Below are positions 12,001 to 25,900 of a stretch of DNA of 64,000 bases, piece by piece. The translations under genes were made by a program, and so were the position numbers. How positions within the stretch are numbered: position 1 is the first letter of the stretch; each line of letters opens with the position of its first letter. The notes beneath the pieces were generated by a model that did not search any database, had not been told where the DNA came from, and saw only the letters and a list, made by a program, of their open reading frames with translations. Location: NCBI GenBank assembly GCA_004123355.1, contig SCHM01000002.1:372001-436000 (forward strand), written 5' to 3'. This DNA comes from Amphirosellinia nigrospora. Taxonomy: Eukaryota > Ascomycota > Sordariomycetes > Xylariales > Xylariaceae.

Positions 12001-15000
12001 TAGGGTCTAGACTCATGCGCTGCATGGCAATCAAGGCATAGGCGGATTTTTACCATGATAGATCTGCACACTGACTAAAGGTCTAATCTCGCGGGATCGT
12101 CGTGCCGCAGATACCCCGAAGGACTAGTTGGACCTATAGTAGCCTGAAGTTTTGGTAGATGTTCATTAGGATTAGTGTGATGGAATTCGCCAGCAAAAAG
12201 GGATACTCGACTGCTGTGTTAAGACGCGATAGAAATCCGGGGGAAGTGGAATAAAGATGGCAATCAAGACCACCCCGGAATTAGCAGTCAAAAAGGGTCC
12301 GTTACACAGCATGGGAACAGCAGCATTAATGACGTCGAAATGATGTGACAAGCACGTGATTGCGGTGATAAAGCCGCACCTCCGTGGTCTGTAAGTAAGT
12401 AGGTAAAAAAAAACACCTAGGCACCTAGTGGTGTGATATGAAGGGCTTTGTAGGGGAGATGCTGTCGCTTTGGGTATGGGCGCTGGAACCCGCCTTTCTC
12501 TCATGCCACCTTACTTGCTGAATCTGAAGACAGATTAATAATTATTCTTAGCCACTATACCTAGGAACATATAATCCCAGAGCTATTAGGTGGGTTCAGA
12601 TGAAAAATGTCTTAAGCCTTGTGTCCAGGAGAGCCCGTGCGCCCTCTCGAGCTAGTGATGGATGGTAATTATAGAATGGCATTCTCGATAAAAGCTGACT
12701 TTGGGAAGAATGAGATAGTTTCTCATCAATTTCAGGTTATTTAGAACCTGTAGGCTAGCGGAGTTCTTGGGTTTCTAAATATTGCACCTGTTAAGCACCG
12801 ACGTGGAAGACAAGCGAAGAAACACAAGAAGAATGGAGAATTTCAGGTACTGGTAGGTACCGGCATGTTACGGCTCTCTGACACTGCTGGAATCTAGCAA
12901 TTCACATGTTATATTATGCGCTTTTAGGGAGCTGAATAGGTCTGAAGGGAAGTTTTGGATGGGAAGGCTCGCATCGTGGACTTGAGGAGACCCCTACTAC
13001 ACTCGCAATTGCACAAGTCGTATGAGGGCGAACGGAACTACTGTGAATATCGTATGAGGAGTGGATTAGACTATTCCGAACATGGACCTGCCGGATCAGG
13101 TTATATGGGAGATTGAATGTAGGCGGCGGGCCTATGAATGTGTGAGGGCCCACTAGAACGGTAATAAAGTGCGATCGAATGCTCCATACTGTATACACCT
13201 GCTGGTCAGCTAACACGCCCTGAGTTTGCTGTATAGGTACTTAGATAGTGGCAGGCGTGTTTGTACAACAAACCTGAAGATTGGTGTCTAGAATGGGCTT
13301 TTTGTTTGAGGTTGTTATAATTGTCACGGAATAGAAAACAAGTTCTTCCTCATGTTATAGTGCAGCTAAACGACTGGCTAACATACGAGTAGGTAGTAAG
13401 TGACCGATGAAACGGAAGCGCTTCAAACCCCTATTCTAATGTTGCGCACATGGACTGGCCCAGGTTCTTGTACAGGTCGATGATAATACCTTTTTTCGTG
13501 CTGCCAACCTGTTATCGTTGCGCATTACTTGGGACAGGATCTGGGACTGGAAAGAATTGAGTGGCGTTAACTGGACATGTTTGATACTGTATACATCTAA
13601 CATATGCAGGTATGCACGTGCCCTGAAGCGGTCTTGGAAAGCTGTGGGCACTACCTGCCCTTAGTACTTAGTATGGGAGGCGACCTCACATCCTCAGAGT
13701 CAATCTATCCGTTAAATGATTAGTTGGTGTATCTAGTGTACAAGATGTGTATTTCATACGAACGACTTGAGGATCGTACATATACCTCTACCTCGCTCGT
13801 ACCTCAGTATGTAGTATGTAAGCGAGCTGTGACGCGTTGGGCTCTAGCAACTGCACATAATAAGGGTCTCGAAGGAAAAGTGGAGCAAGCCTGACTGTAG
13901 CTTAGCGCCATGGGATTCGAGCTACACGGACGCTCGCAATTGCTGTAACCCAATACATCTGGTGCTCCACACCTCCAGGTCCACCCCTTTGTCAACCCCT
14001 GTTTTCCCGCTATTTCGTCATCAAGAGCCCTGAATCTCTGACGGATCTGACTACTGTAGCGTACCGGGTCTGTCTGTCTGTATGTACCATGTATCTTTTT
14101 GGCGAGGGCCGACGTCGTCATTGCGAATCATTTTTCCCGCCCTCTTTGAGAGAGCAAACTCATAACGCATAGCGCTATTGTTCCATGTGGGTTAAAAGGG
14201 TTTGCTCAATTCACCTGGGTAGGTGGTCCATCACGCATCACGCATCACGCATCACGCCGAGTTGGGCGAGTTGGGATCTGTTGGGAGACCGTCTTGATCT
14301 GCTTCAATCAACTGTCGACAGGCCGTGGGATGGTTCGTCGTTTGCCTCTTCGTGGCATAGCGTCATCAGGCTGCTGATCATTTCCACACACGACATCAGT
14401 GAATAGGGTCCAGATGCTCTTTTCGACTCTTGGCTGTCTCCTGTGTCTCGCGCGCGGCACCCTGGTTTCCTATCTTTCCATCTTCCCACCTCGCCGTCTA
14501 CGTCTGCTGTATGCTGTACAGCAATAACGCGCCACCATAATCCAAGTAGGCGACGCTACACGTTACTAATGCACTGCTAGTGGTCTAGCTCCTTGCAAAG
14601 GAGGCTTTTTACGGGCTTTTTACGCTACACGTTGGTAATGATCGTCGTGGTCTGGAAACATTCCACAACTACTAGCACACCACACTCGGCACACACAAAA
14701 CTAAACCACTCCCCGATTCCAAGTGATGTGAGGCACAGGAACGGCGACCCTTATTGCTCCCCCTCTTTTCGCTGATCATCTCGTTCTTCGAAAGAAAAAG
14801 AGTAATATTCCAAACGAGGGGCTGTGTCCTTCTACTCTATTAATTGTCCTTGTCCCTTGGAGGTGGACAATTCTGCCTCGTCGTTGTGTGTTGTCTCGCA
14901 CACTACTCGCTGCTGTTGCTGTTGCTGGCGCCACAGCTGCTGTCTTGCTGCCGACTGATCTAAGTAAAGAATCTGGAGAGTTGCGGCTGAGTTTGGTTGT

Positions 15001-15341
15001 ATCATGGTTGCGTAGAGACGACTGTGCTTCTATCTCCAGCCTCGACAGCGATTAGGTAGCCAGCTGCCTGACCTCAGACCTGCATTCCTATCGTAAACTA
15101 TTGATCAACACCGACCGACACCCTCTCTTCTCAACAAACGTCTTGTTATACTTGTTATTACCATTACTATTTCTGCCCTCACTCTATCTGCCCGTCATGT
15201 TGAGCATTTGAAATTGGTCTGTAGCTGGTCTCTGGGAATATTCAGGGTGCTGTTAACGACTCGACTCCCATCGAACATAGGTACCTACCTCGCAGGCAAA
15301 CAGCGCATCACATCAATAATAAAACGACGTCATATGTTACG
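9014..15341. other. 6.3 kb stretch without a recognisable gene
   Basis: I find only short open frames (under about 110 codons) with no family resemblance, no convincing tRNA and no transposon end. Base composition looks ordinary, not AT-collapsed. The last part (about 14.8-15.3 kb) is pyrimidine-rich and likely contains the promoter and 5' leader of the downstream phosphatase. A 4x7-bp tandem repeat lies at 14229-14256. Confidence 0.5.
14229..14256. repeat. Short tandem repeat (CATCACG)x4
   Basis: Four perfect consecutive 7-bp units in intergenic DNA; a simple minisatellite with no coding context. Confidence 0.85.
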
Positions 15342-18276
15342 ATGGCTCCAGATTCAACGAGAAGCAACGACCGCTCTGCAGGTTCACAACACTACACCAT
15401 GAAGACTTCATCGAGACCGACACTTGTCGGTTCCCACTCTCACCATGGGCCTACCTCACACAACTCGCGCCACTTGCAGTCCAACCTGCAGTCCTTCCGC
15501 ACTAACCTTACCTCAACTCCCACAGCCTCGCCTCGCATGCCTCACTCGGTCGGCCAGCCTTATCCTCCGAGTGTCAAAGTATCTCCCAATCATACGTCTG
15601 ATGGTCGAACGTCGAGCCCTAATTACTTCGGCCTCAACTTGGAAAGGCATGGTGACCTTGGTGACTCCACTGATGCTCCTCTTCACAACAACTGGAGTCC
15701 TCATAGCTCGTCTGTTAAGTCGTTTGGTGCTGCGTTACCTAAACAAGTCCCTCTCGACGCCAACCCCGAGTTCGAGGCTTTCAGGCGCCAAATTGATGCA
15801 AATAAAGCCAACTCGTTTAGCTTGAGTGGCCACTACTTCGCACCACCTTCAACAATTTCCCGACCCCCTGCTCTGCGCCGGCCTACCAACCAGAGCGACG
15901 CTGCTTCCGACGTCTCGATGTCGAAATTCATAAATATGAAATTCAGGGACTCCACCGGGGACAGGCAGACGTTGATGCAGACAGCCTACACGATTCCGCA
16001 TATGTGTCGTCAGATTCAAAGAGGAATTCTGAAGTCTCACTGCATGCCTCATCGTTCAGTATGCCGCGGTTCGAATCACCTGCGTCAATTGACTCTCCTT
16101 TCGAGCCGATGCGTAGAGGTACTCTTTCTAAAGGTGACGACCGCCAATCTAGGCTCTCATTGCCTCATAATAAGACCGAAGCGTTGGGCGACACCCCAAC
16201 CACGGTCCGAGACATTACCGCCGGCTTTTGAAAATACAACGCCTGGCTCGCTATTACCTAGCGAGCTCAAAGTATTGCTTCAAGACACCCCCAGCGACGA
16301 ATATTTACTTCTAGATGTACGTGTTGCAACGCTCTACGCGCAGTCACGTATTCTGGGTGCCTTGAATCTATGCATCCCCACGACACTTCTGAAGCGAGCC
16401 ACATTCAACTTGGAGAAACTTCAGAATACTCTACAAACTGAGGAAGATCAGACCAAGTTTGGTGCCTGGGCCGATATGAAATATCTCATAATCTATGATA
16501 ATTCCTCTACCGAAAAACGTGATGCTGCAGCTGCTATGAACATGTTTAAGAAATTCATGAATGAAGGTTTCTGCGGTCGTTCATTTTTGTTAAAAGGAGG
16601 ATTGCAGGCTTTTGCGGCCGCTTATCCCAATTTTATTGATTCTAAGCCCGCTGCCGAGCGAGGTGGAACATCGGTCACTTCATCGCAAGGTGGTCGGCCA
16701 AGCTTTGCTCCGGTGATCGGTGGCGTGGCCCTTCCTACGACAGCCAACAATCCGAACCCATTTTTCAGCAATATTCGTCAGAACATGGACTTGGCAGATG
16801 GAGTTGGGCAGATGGACATCTCGGTTCCGCCAAATCTGGACTCCAATGTTTTGCCGCCGTGGCTCCGCGAAGCAACCCAGAAAGTAGATCATGGCAAAAA
16901 GGTTTCGGACCGTTTCCTCCATATTGAACGCAACGAGCAATCCCGCATGCGCGATGCATATTCGGCTTTCAACGCATCCGCCCCTTCAAGCTTGAAGACG
17001 GGAAAAGTGCAGCTATGTGGCGTGGAGAAGGGGGTGAAGAACAGGTACAAGGATATCCTTCCATTTGAGCATGCCAGGGTACGCTTAAACTGCGTCGATG
17101 CTGGATCTTGTGATTATATCAATGCTAGTTATGTCCAGGCCTCCCGAAGTCATAAACGTTATATTGCTGCACAAGGCCCCTTGCCGGCAACGTTCGAGGT
17201 TTGTCATTAATCATTGATGGTCTTAGATAAACTCACTAACTCAATGATAGGACTTTTGGTCTGTGGTATGGGATCAAGACGTTCGTGTTGTGGTCATGTT
17301 GACAGCCGAAGAAGAAGGGGGCCAGCTAAAGTGCCACCCATATTGGCAAGGTCGAGAATTCGGTTCGATTAGGTTGAAGCCATTATCAGAGAAGAAAGTT
17401 TCCCTTGATATTGATAAGAACATGTCAAATCCGACCTCTTCGTCTGTTGCAGGTAATGCAGAAGCCGGCCGTCGACGCGCTAACACCACAACAACATTTG
17501 AAGCCCCTGGCGGCGCGTCGCCTCAGAATCAGCCCCAACCACAAGGAGACACGCCTTACGTTGTGATTCGAAAATTCGCCCTGAGCCACGCTGCTCATCC
17601 CTTTGAGCCAATGCGTGAAATTACCCACCTTCACTATCCCTCATGGCCTGACTTTGGCACTCCCGCCCAGCCATCACACCTATTGGCTGTGGTGGAGTTA
17701 GCGAATGTAATGCAAAGGTCTGCCCTTCCTGTCGATGCCAAAGCGGTTGCTGCAGAACACCCGTCAATGTTGAACTGGTCCGATGAGCCGGAGTCGGAGG
17801 CCAGGGCTCGACCTCTGCTAGTCCACTGCTCTGCTGGCTGTGGTCGCACGGGAACATTTTGTACTGTCGATAGTGTTATCGATATGCTGAAGCGGCAAAG
17901 GCTTGCCTCTTTGGCTAAAAGAGTACGCAGGGACACGGATGGAGATGTGGCCATGGGGGATCGAGCAACTTCGCCTAAGAAAGCTAAACATGGCGATTGG
18001 CCAGAAGAATCGTCAGGGGATTTCAAGGGCGTCGATGCAGGCTGGGTTGGCGAGACCGGATTAGACTTGATCGAAGCAACAGTTGAGGATTTCCGGAAGC
18101 AGCGGCTCAGCATGGTGCAAACTTTACGACAATTCGTCCTATGCTATGAGAGCATCACAGAGTGGGTTTGGAGACTACAGGATAGAAACAATGCCGGCGC
18201 CAACACTAGGGGTCGAGTTCGAAGTGGAAGCCTTCAGGGTTTGAATGACGTGCGCTTAAACTACGAATCGCATTGA
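15342..18276 (+). CDS. Protein-tyrosine phosphatase with N-terminal rhodanese-like domain (Pyp1/Ptp2-3 type)
   Basis: Dephosphorylates phosphotyrosine; the rhodanese-plus-PTP architecture is that of fungal phosphatases acting on stress MAP kinases (fission yeast Pyp1/Pyp2, budding yeast Ptp2/Ptp3). Two exons, 15342-17198 and 17251-18276; the 52-nt intron has a CACTAAC branch and joins ATFE to DFWSVVWDQDV in phase 0. A Ser/Pro-rich N-terminus of about 300 residues is followed by the rhodanese fold (EYLLLDVRVATLYAQSRI, from 16298) and the PTP domain. The WPD loop (WPDFG) is at 17644 and the catalytic P-loop HCSAGCGRTG at 17824, with Cys and Arg intact. Total is about 960 residues. Between about 15960 and 16228 the natural reading lies in another frame (DSAYVSSDSKRNSEVSLHAS), so two opposite indels cancel out and the unbroken frame gives nonsense there. 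MAPK specificity is inference. Confidence 0.9.
17199..17250 (+). other. Spliceosomal intron in the phosphatase gene
   Basis: GT at 17199, branch-like CACTAAC shortly before the AG at 17249-17250. Removing it joins two PTP-domain segments in frame; reading through gives a stop at once. Confidence 0.92.
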
Positions 18277-19548
18277 ATTCCGCCCACCAATCTCTCTGTC
18301 TGTTAAAAGAGTTGCCAACACCTGGAGAGGACTAGGTGAACTCTAACTAACCAGGCTTCGCATCGCATCGCACCGGCATCAAATCGCATAAATACTAGCA
18401 TTTGCATGGAAACGACAGCATTTGGGCTCTGACCCCAACTCTACCAGGTTAATAGTCGACCACATCCCTGGGGTTCACAGTGCCGACGGATGGGCGTCAA
18501 AAGATGTTTTGTTTTTGCATTCCATATTGGATTCAGGCGGAACAGCATCGACGGCGTTTGAGCTTTGATTTTGGTGGTATCCCTGTTACCTATGAGATAA
18601 TCATACTGCATTTATTAGACGGACGGCTAAGCGCAACGCAGATATATAGTTCAGCAAGGTATGGATTGGGAGAGGGATCCGGCAACGATACACAAAGCTG
18701 AGCCGCTTTGCCCAGGCTGTACGAATAGATATGATGTTACGAAGATGAAGCGCCGGATTATACTACCTATATTGAAGAGGATGCTAGGGAATCGGCGCTC
18801 GATATAATGCTTGGAACGCCACGTGATTGGTTGGCGGGTTATGTACTATACTGCCCTCCCAGCCTAAAAGTCTCACAAATAGAGTGTTGACTACGTTCTA
18901 ATTAGCCTTCTGTGCCTCTATTGCTAAAGTGCTCGCTCTTTGGTTTCCTCGCCTATGAGACGTATCATTGGTGTTGCGTGATATTTAAGCTTGAATTGCG
19001 GCAACATCACGCGCAATACCAAGCGAGGCGCTAAATCATAGTTTCAGATTCCCTGTCATAAAATAGCTTTTTCGCTATATAGCTGGGAGTTGAAAGAAGT
19101 CCAAGAGAGAAAGACCACTTCGAGATACCATTGTTAGCTAAAGCTGCCTTAGTAGGAAAACTCGTCAACTGTCTAGGCGTGATCGAGACGTTGATTGGGT
19201 ACGAGCTACGACTGCAACATTATTCAAACCTTTTTCATAGCTCTCAGATTGTCATTTTCGCTCATATCTTCTCAGCAACGGTCTTGAGACATGTCACAAG
19301 GGGTATTTATTCTTATGTGTTCGTTTGTTTTCTTCCATTTCTAGACGCTTGCGTTGATTGTACATTTTACAAAACCCAGAGAAGCGAACGCAATGAACAG
19401 TCTTGAGCTCACACCCGTTCTACTTCCACCTAGCATGGTCCTACGCATATATGTATGGGCGATGGAGGGCGGCGGATATACGTCGATATTTGTTCGCCTT
19501 CTCCCAATTGCTGAATACCACTACGCATCGCGAAACAGACTCCAGAGT
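18277..19548. other. Intergenic region between convergent phosphatase and RPT6 genes
   Basis: Both neighbours end here (convergent 3' ends), so terminators and 3' UTRs are expected. I see no family-like coding sequence; open frames in 19131-19777 overlap the antisense of RPT6 or are unsupported. Confidence 0.5.
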
Positions 19549-20792
<1,244 letters not shown>

Positions 20793-20907
20793 ATTTGCTG
20801 GTGCTCCGGACGTGGAGCTCGTCACCGGTGTCTAATGGTTTTGGGGTTCGGCAGCGGAATTGGTGACGAAACGGGTGGTGATTAGAAGAGCTGTCGGCTG
20901 GCGGTAT

Positions 20908-20950
20908 GATGTGGATGTGGATGTGGATGATGATGATGTTGATGATGAAT
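20908..20950. repeat. GAT/GTG-rich microsatellite
   Basis: Degenerate runs of GATGTG followed by GATGAT units just upstream of the RPT6 start; simple-sequence DNA. Confidence 0.7.
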
Positions 20951-21252
20951 GTGGACGAGGGTAAGTGACGATGAGGCTAACGGCCAGCCTTGGGTGCCGT
21001 GCAACCCTGGAATGAAAGGTATAGCGTAACTTAGGTAATGCTGGAGCACAGACGCTGCAGGCAGAGAGGGCGGTAACGCGTCCCGGAAAACGGTGATTCT
21101 AAATTCCGATACAGGTTCGCCCGCCTAACCCCACCTGCCCGTGCAGTTCATAGGTACCCACCGCCCAGCGTCCACAAGTTACGCTAAATATGGGTATCAC
21201 TTTATCACGGTACCTAAAGAGCTACATTAGACGCATGTGAAATGATGGATGC

Positions 21253-21675
21253 CAAGAAGTCTCAGGTCAGATTCTCGGACGTCACGTTTTGATTTCTACA
21301 CGTCAAACTAGCCGCATTTAGAAGCGTTCACCCCACAACTAACCATCTATACACAGCACATAACTCGAAGTAAGCAATTATATAAGCAGAACTTAGCTAA
21401 TATTACTATATTTATATATAAATAAAATTTAAAAAATATAATATATATATAGCTTATTTTTATAATTTTTAAAAAAAAATATATATAGCATATAAAATAT
21501 TAGTTTAGTAGTATGTATGTAGCTCAATCTATAGATTTAACCGGGGCTACATTGTGCACCTAGCTAATCAAATGGCCAGGTTGGGCCTTGAAGTGGGGTG
21601 GACTTCCGCATACGGCTAGTTTGACGTGTGGTTATCAAAACGTGACGTCCGAGAATCCGACCTGAAGAAGTCTTG
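21253..21675. mobile_element. Putative MITE/foldback element with about 85-bp terminal inverted repeats
   Basis: The left arm (21253-21337) and right arm (21591-21675) are imperfect inverted copies. For example, the 17-mer TTCTCGGACGTCACGTT of the left arm and ACACGTCAAACTAGCCG further in both recur in reverse complement in the right arm. The 250-bp centre is strongly A+T-rich (21400-21500), as if RIP-affected, and has no coding frame. No convincing target-site duplication could be read at the outer ends, so the true termini are uncertain. Size and structure fit a non-autonomous DNA transposon; the superfamily is unknown. Confidence 0.65.
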
Positions 21676-22953
21676 ATAGGTATGCACTTGGGTCCCCCAA
21701 ACGCAACACCCAGCATGTTTGCATTTATAATGCGTACCTAGGTATCGACTGTCATAGGACATGCCTGATAAGTCGCTCGGACTCAAGATGGCCAAGCTTC
21801 CCGTTAGCACCCGAGACAAACATTGGTCTCCTCCACGCTGTTTGGCCAATCCAAGATGAGATGAAATCAGCCTTCAGTTTTCGATAACATTAGCTCAACT
21901 ACGTGCATACATAATGGCGTCAAAACAGCATATGATGTATGTAGATGTAGCTAGGTAACCTTACAAGTGGTCCTTTCAACCTTAATATTAGTGTATAGTT
22001 ATTTCTTCACAGATGCTTGTCCTCAATTCCATTGGAATGTATATTCTGATCAACTGACAACACAATTTTACTAATTAGTACCTAGGTAGCATTGACAGAG
22101 GTGGTGTAAATGTACAGTATCTACTTCTTGCTAGCTTAGTGCCTACCTAGCCAGCACTATCAATAGAGGTATCTTGGGTACTTGGGCATAACGTAACTCG
22201 TCGACTACCCCACTAGGCCACTAGACCAGCCCCGACCACCAGCGTCAGGCAGGCAGATGAGCGCAGGGGTGCACTGCAGCGGTCCACTAACCTTCTCCAA
22301 ATGTTTCCTCGTGAGCCAGCTAATCAGTGCGAATAGCATCCATCATCGGCTGGATCGGCAGTTCGGGTCAGCGCAAGGGATATTCATGATAGTACAGTAA
22401 TAGCTTTATTACACCAGCAGCCAGGGCCACCAGGACCGCCATTCTCCCAAGTTCTTGCGTTGATTGTTATTGTTGTTTATGGACTTGTGTTGCTCGCTGC
22501 CTCATTCCTTCCCCTGGTCTCCAATCCCCAACACTCGAGACAAGCCCAACCCGCACCGGTGGCAGCTGATTTCTTCTCCGCATCACCTTCGTCATTGTCG
22601 TCCCTCTCTCAATACACCAGAACCATAATACAGAGCTATACAGAGCACCCAACTGGCCTATGGATTTTTAATCGTCGCTTCGTTCCCCCTACCTAAGTAA
22701 TTATAGCTTTGTCCTTGTCCTCCCTCCGAATCCCCTCAATCTCGGCCCCGTTGGTTCCATCATTTACCAGGAGCTGCACGATCCAGCCTCTTGCACCTGC
22801 TATCAATAGAACAACACTGTACCTAAGCTGTCAACACGTCTACTTGTACCTGTTTCCCACTTTTTGTGTGTATATTGTCCCGCCCTGTGCCATCGTCTCG
22901 TGCGCGCTGCCGTAGTTTTGTTACCGGCGAGCGAGTCACGGACGTCTGCTGCC

Positions 22954-25900
22954 ATGGACCCTTATTCGCAAGGCTCAAGCATCTCGGGCTCGCAGTCGCC
23001 CACAGATACACGACAGCCCCCAAGCGGACGCGCACCGGAGATCGAGAGGATGCGGTACCTGAGAGTTTTCAGTCCGCTGAGACGGTGCGGAGGAGACCTG
23101 AGCAGTCATATGGTATGTGTCGTGCCCGCTCTCTCTCCACCACCACCACCACGACACGCTATTCCCACTATGGCCTGTCTTATGACTCGTCCCTTTGTTC
23201 GTCAAACTCAATCTTAGCAGTCGGAGATTGGTTTGCTAGGTACTCTCGGTAGGGCGGCCGTCAAAGCTAATATTGTCATCCTGCCCAGGCACCCTCCAAA
23301 CCCCTCCTCCAACCTCCGTCTCTTCTCAGTATACAGGCGACCATTCGGCCCATGATCGCTCCCACGCTCGCGCTACCATTCAGCAGGTGCGCTCACCAAT
23401 GCTAGGTCCCGACCGAGGTAGACAGCGGCCAAGAAAGCCTCCCATGGCCCGCCGTACCTCGTCCACCACACAAGCTCCGCATAGGGGTTCGGTCTTCTCG
23501 ACCGACGACGACATACGAGAAGTTGAGATCGACGCCGCTGGGAGGCCGCCGTACAACGTTGAATCGGCTCGGCAAAACTCAACCATGCGCCGGCGAACCA
23601 TAGCTCCCCCCGCTCTATCCAGGGTACAATCAAGCCGGAGTACCGTGGCGGATGATGGAGGCATGGACGAACTCCTCGAAGAAGGTGCTCAAAGCCCGAC
23701 CAAAGCTCAACCCCACGAAGAAGGGGTTCCACAAGATATCCCCCCTGGTACAGGAATTCCCGAGGACGGAGACGAGGACGAGGACGATGACGGAGATGAG
23801 GACGAAGATAACGATGACGATGTGAGTGATGCTGAGAGCTTTACCCTGAAGGATCGTCAACAGGCCATCAATGAAACACATCCCTTCGGCATCAGGATTT
23901 GGAAGCCCGCGCTGTACAAGAAAGATCGATCAGTCCAAAAGACGGCCGAGGTTGACATCCACTCTTCGCCCGGCGGCCGAGTTAGTAACTGGCTTTTATT
24001 TTTCAACATTATCTGGACCCTGCTATTTGGTTGGTGGATGGCGTCCTTTGCCGCCTTCAGTGCCGTCATCTGCTTCATTTTCGCGGCTGCCCCTAGTGGG
24101 AGAGAGTACGGTCGTGTATTGTGGGGTTTGGCAGGTTACCTATTCTACCCCTTTGGCAAATTTGTTCGACTTGAGCAGGATGAGGCCTACCTGGATGAAG
24201 ATCAGGGCGAAGGTCGAAGTATTAGTGAGTATGAACAGTGGCAAAGTGGAGATCTCGAGTATGGCAGGCTCTTCTTTGGCCCCGAGTCTCGAAACCGATC
24301 CATCGTCGGCCGTTCGAGGAGGAGCATCGATTCCGAACCTAGTGAGACAGATAGCTTGCTTGGGCGCTCCGTTCGTCACGATTTCGCCGATGTTGAGGAC
24401 ACAGGACGCCGGATGAAAAGGCGTCTCTTTGGCAGAGGAGAGTGGAATATAGGACGGGTTATCTTCTTTCTCGTCTTTTGGGGTCTTGTTACTCCCTCGT
24501 TGCTCATCGCTTCCGCCATGTGTTGGTTCTTGGTCTTCTGGATACCAATGGGTAAGGTCACCAACCTTCTCTTCGACCATCTTAGGAGGCATCCGCTAGC
24601 ATTATCCTTCGAGTCCGATATCACGACAGCTAGAGTTTCGGATGGGCCTCACTCATCCATCCTGCTCTGCACATATCGCGCTGTGGGATCTAAATATTGG
24701 AAATATACCATCGATGGTACCAATATCTTTCTCATCAATCTCATGGCGGTGGTTGTCTTCGTCATTTTTGACTGGTGGGTATTGGAAAGCGTTCTACATG
24801 TGGAGAACTGGTTGACAACACCTGGTTTTCTCTTCGTCGCTGCCTTGTTCTCCATCATCCCCTTAGCGTACTTCATTGGGCAAGCCGTGGCCTCTATTTC
24901 AGCTCAGTCTTCTATGGGCTTAGGTGCAGCTATCAACGCGCTTTTCTCGACGATCGTGGAGGTCTTCCTCTATTGCATTGCCCTTAAAGATGGCAAAGGC
25001 CAACTAGTCGAGGGCAGCATCATCGGAAGTATCTTCGCAGGTATTCTCTTCCTTCCTGGTTTATCAATGTGCTTTGGAGCCATTAAACGCAAGACCCAAC
25101 GCTTTAATGCCAAATCAGCTGGTGTCACGTCGACCATGTTGTTGTTCGCTGTTGTTGCCGCCTTTGGGCCTACACTGTTCTACCAAATCTACGGTACTCA
25201 TGAGCTCCGATGCCAGAGCTGTACAGATCTTGATCAGAGCAACGAACGGGATTGTCGCCGTTGTTACTATTCACAACGGCCTGCACTCGACGATCGCTTC
25301 TATATTGAGGCCGTTCGCCCTTACTGCAACATGGCAGCGGTTCTTCTCTTCCTCTCCTACGTTATTGGTTTATGGTTTACCCTCAGAACGCATGCAGCTG
25401 TGATCTGGAATACTGAAGTCGATGAGAAAAAGCAAGATGAGCAACATCACATGCAAGCTTCACGTATTTCCGAAGCCCACCAGGGCATCGACCCAAGCAA
25501 TGCCGACATACAAAATAGTACACTGTATAAACGAATTCTAGGTCAATCTCTGAAACAAGTTGGCCTACCAGGCGATTCAGAGAGTCATCATTCCCGTCGA
25601 TTATCAGCACGAGGCTCAGTCCCCCCTAATGGAGCGGCCCAAACACCACACATGGTTCCTCCAAGAAGTAGTGGAAGCGGGTCGGACACCATCAGGTCCC
25701 ATGTCCACATCCCGGGCTTTTCAGATGTCGAGAACAATAACCTGATTCGCGGCGTGACGGAGCTCGCTGCCACCGCGGCCGCCATTGCCACCCGCGATGC
25801 GCGAAATGTACGTCGTATTTCCCAGCAACCATCAATTGCAGGCGCTAGTACTTCCGCAGCTAGACCAACGCCTTTGCGCTCAAGTACTTTTCCCGACTTG

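Larger units (their letters stand above)
20793..22953. promoter_or_regulatory. Divergent intergenic region between RPT6 and VNX1, containing a foldback element
   Basis: About 2.2 kb of non-coding DNA with the promoters of two divergent genes. It contains a GAT/TGG-rich microsatellite (about 20908-20950), the inverted-repeat element at 21253-21675, and two copies of the palindrome TACCTAGGTA (21735-21744 and 22079-22088). The part next to VNX1 (22.4-22.95 kb) is pyrimidine-rich, as in fungal promoters and leaders. Confidence 0.5.

Noticed and set aside
12172-12504. 110-codon minus-strand frame in the empty 6 kb stretch
   Set aside because: Random-looking composition, no domain, no promoter or intron context.
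14229-14256. Tandem CATCACG repeats as a CRISPR array
   Set aside because: There are no spacers, and the organism is eukaryotic; it is a simple minisatellite.
16071-16083. GGTTCGAATC-like sequence resembling a tRNA B box
   Set aside because: It lies within phosphatase coding DNA, and no acceptor stem or A box could be paired with it.
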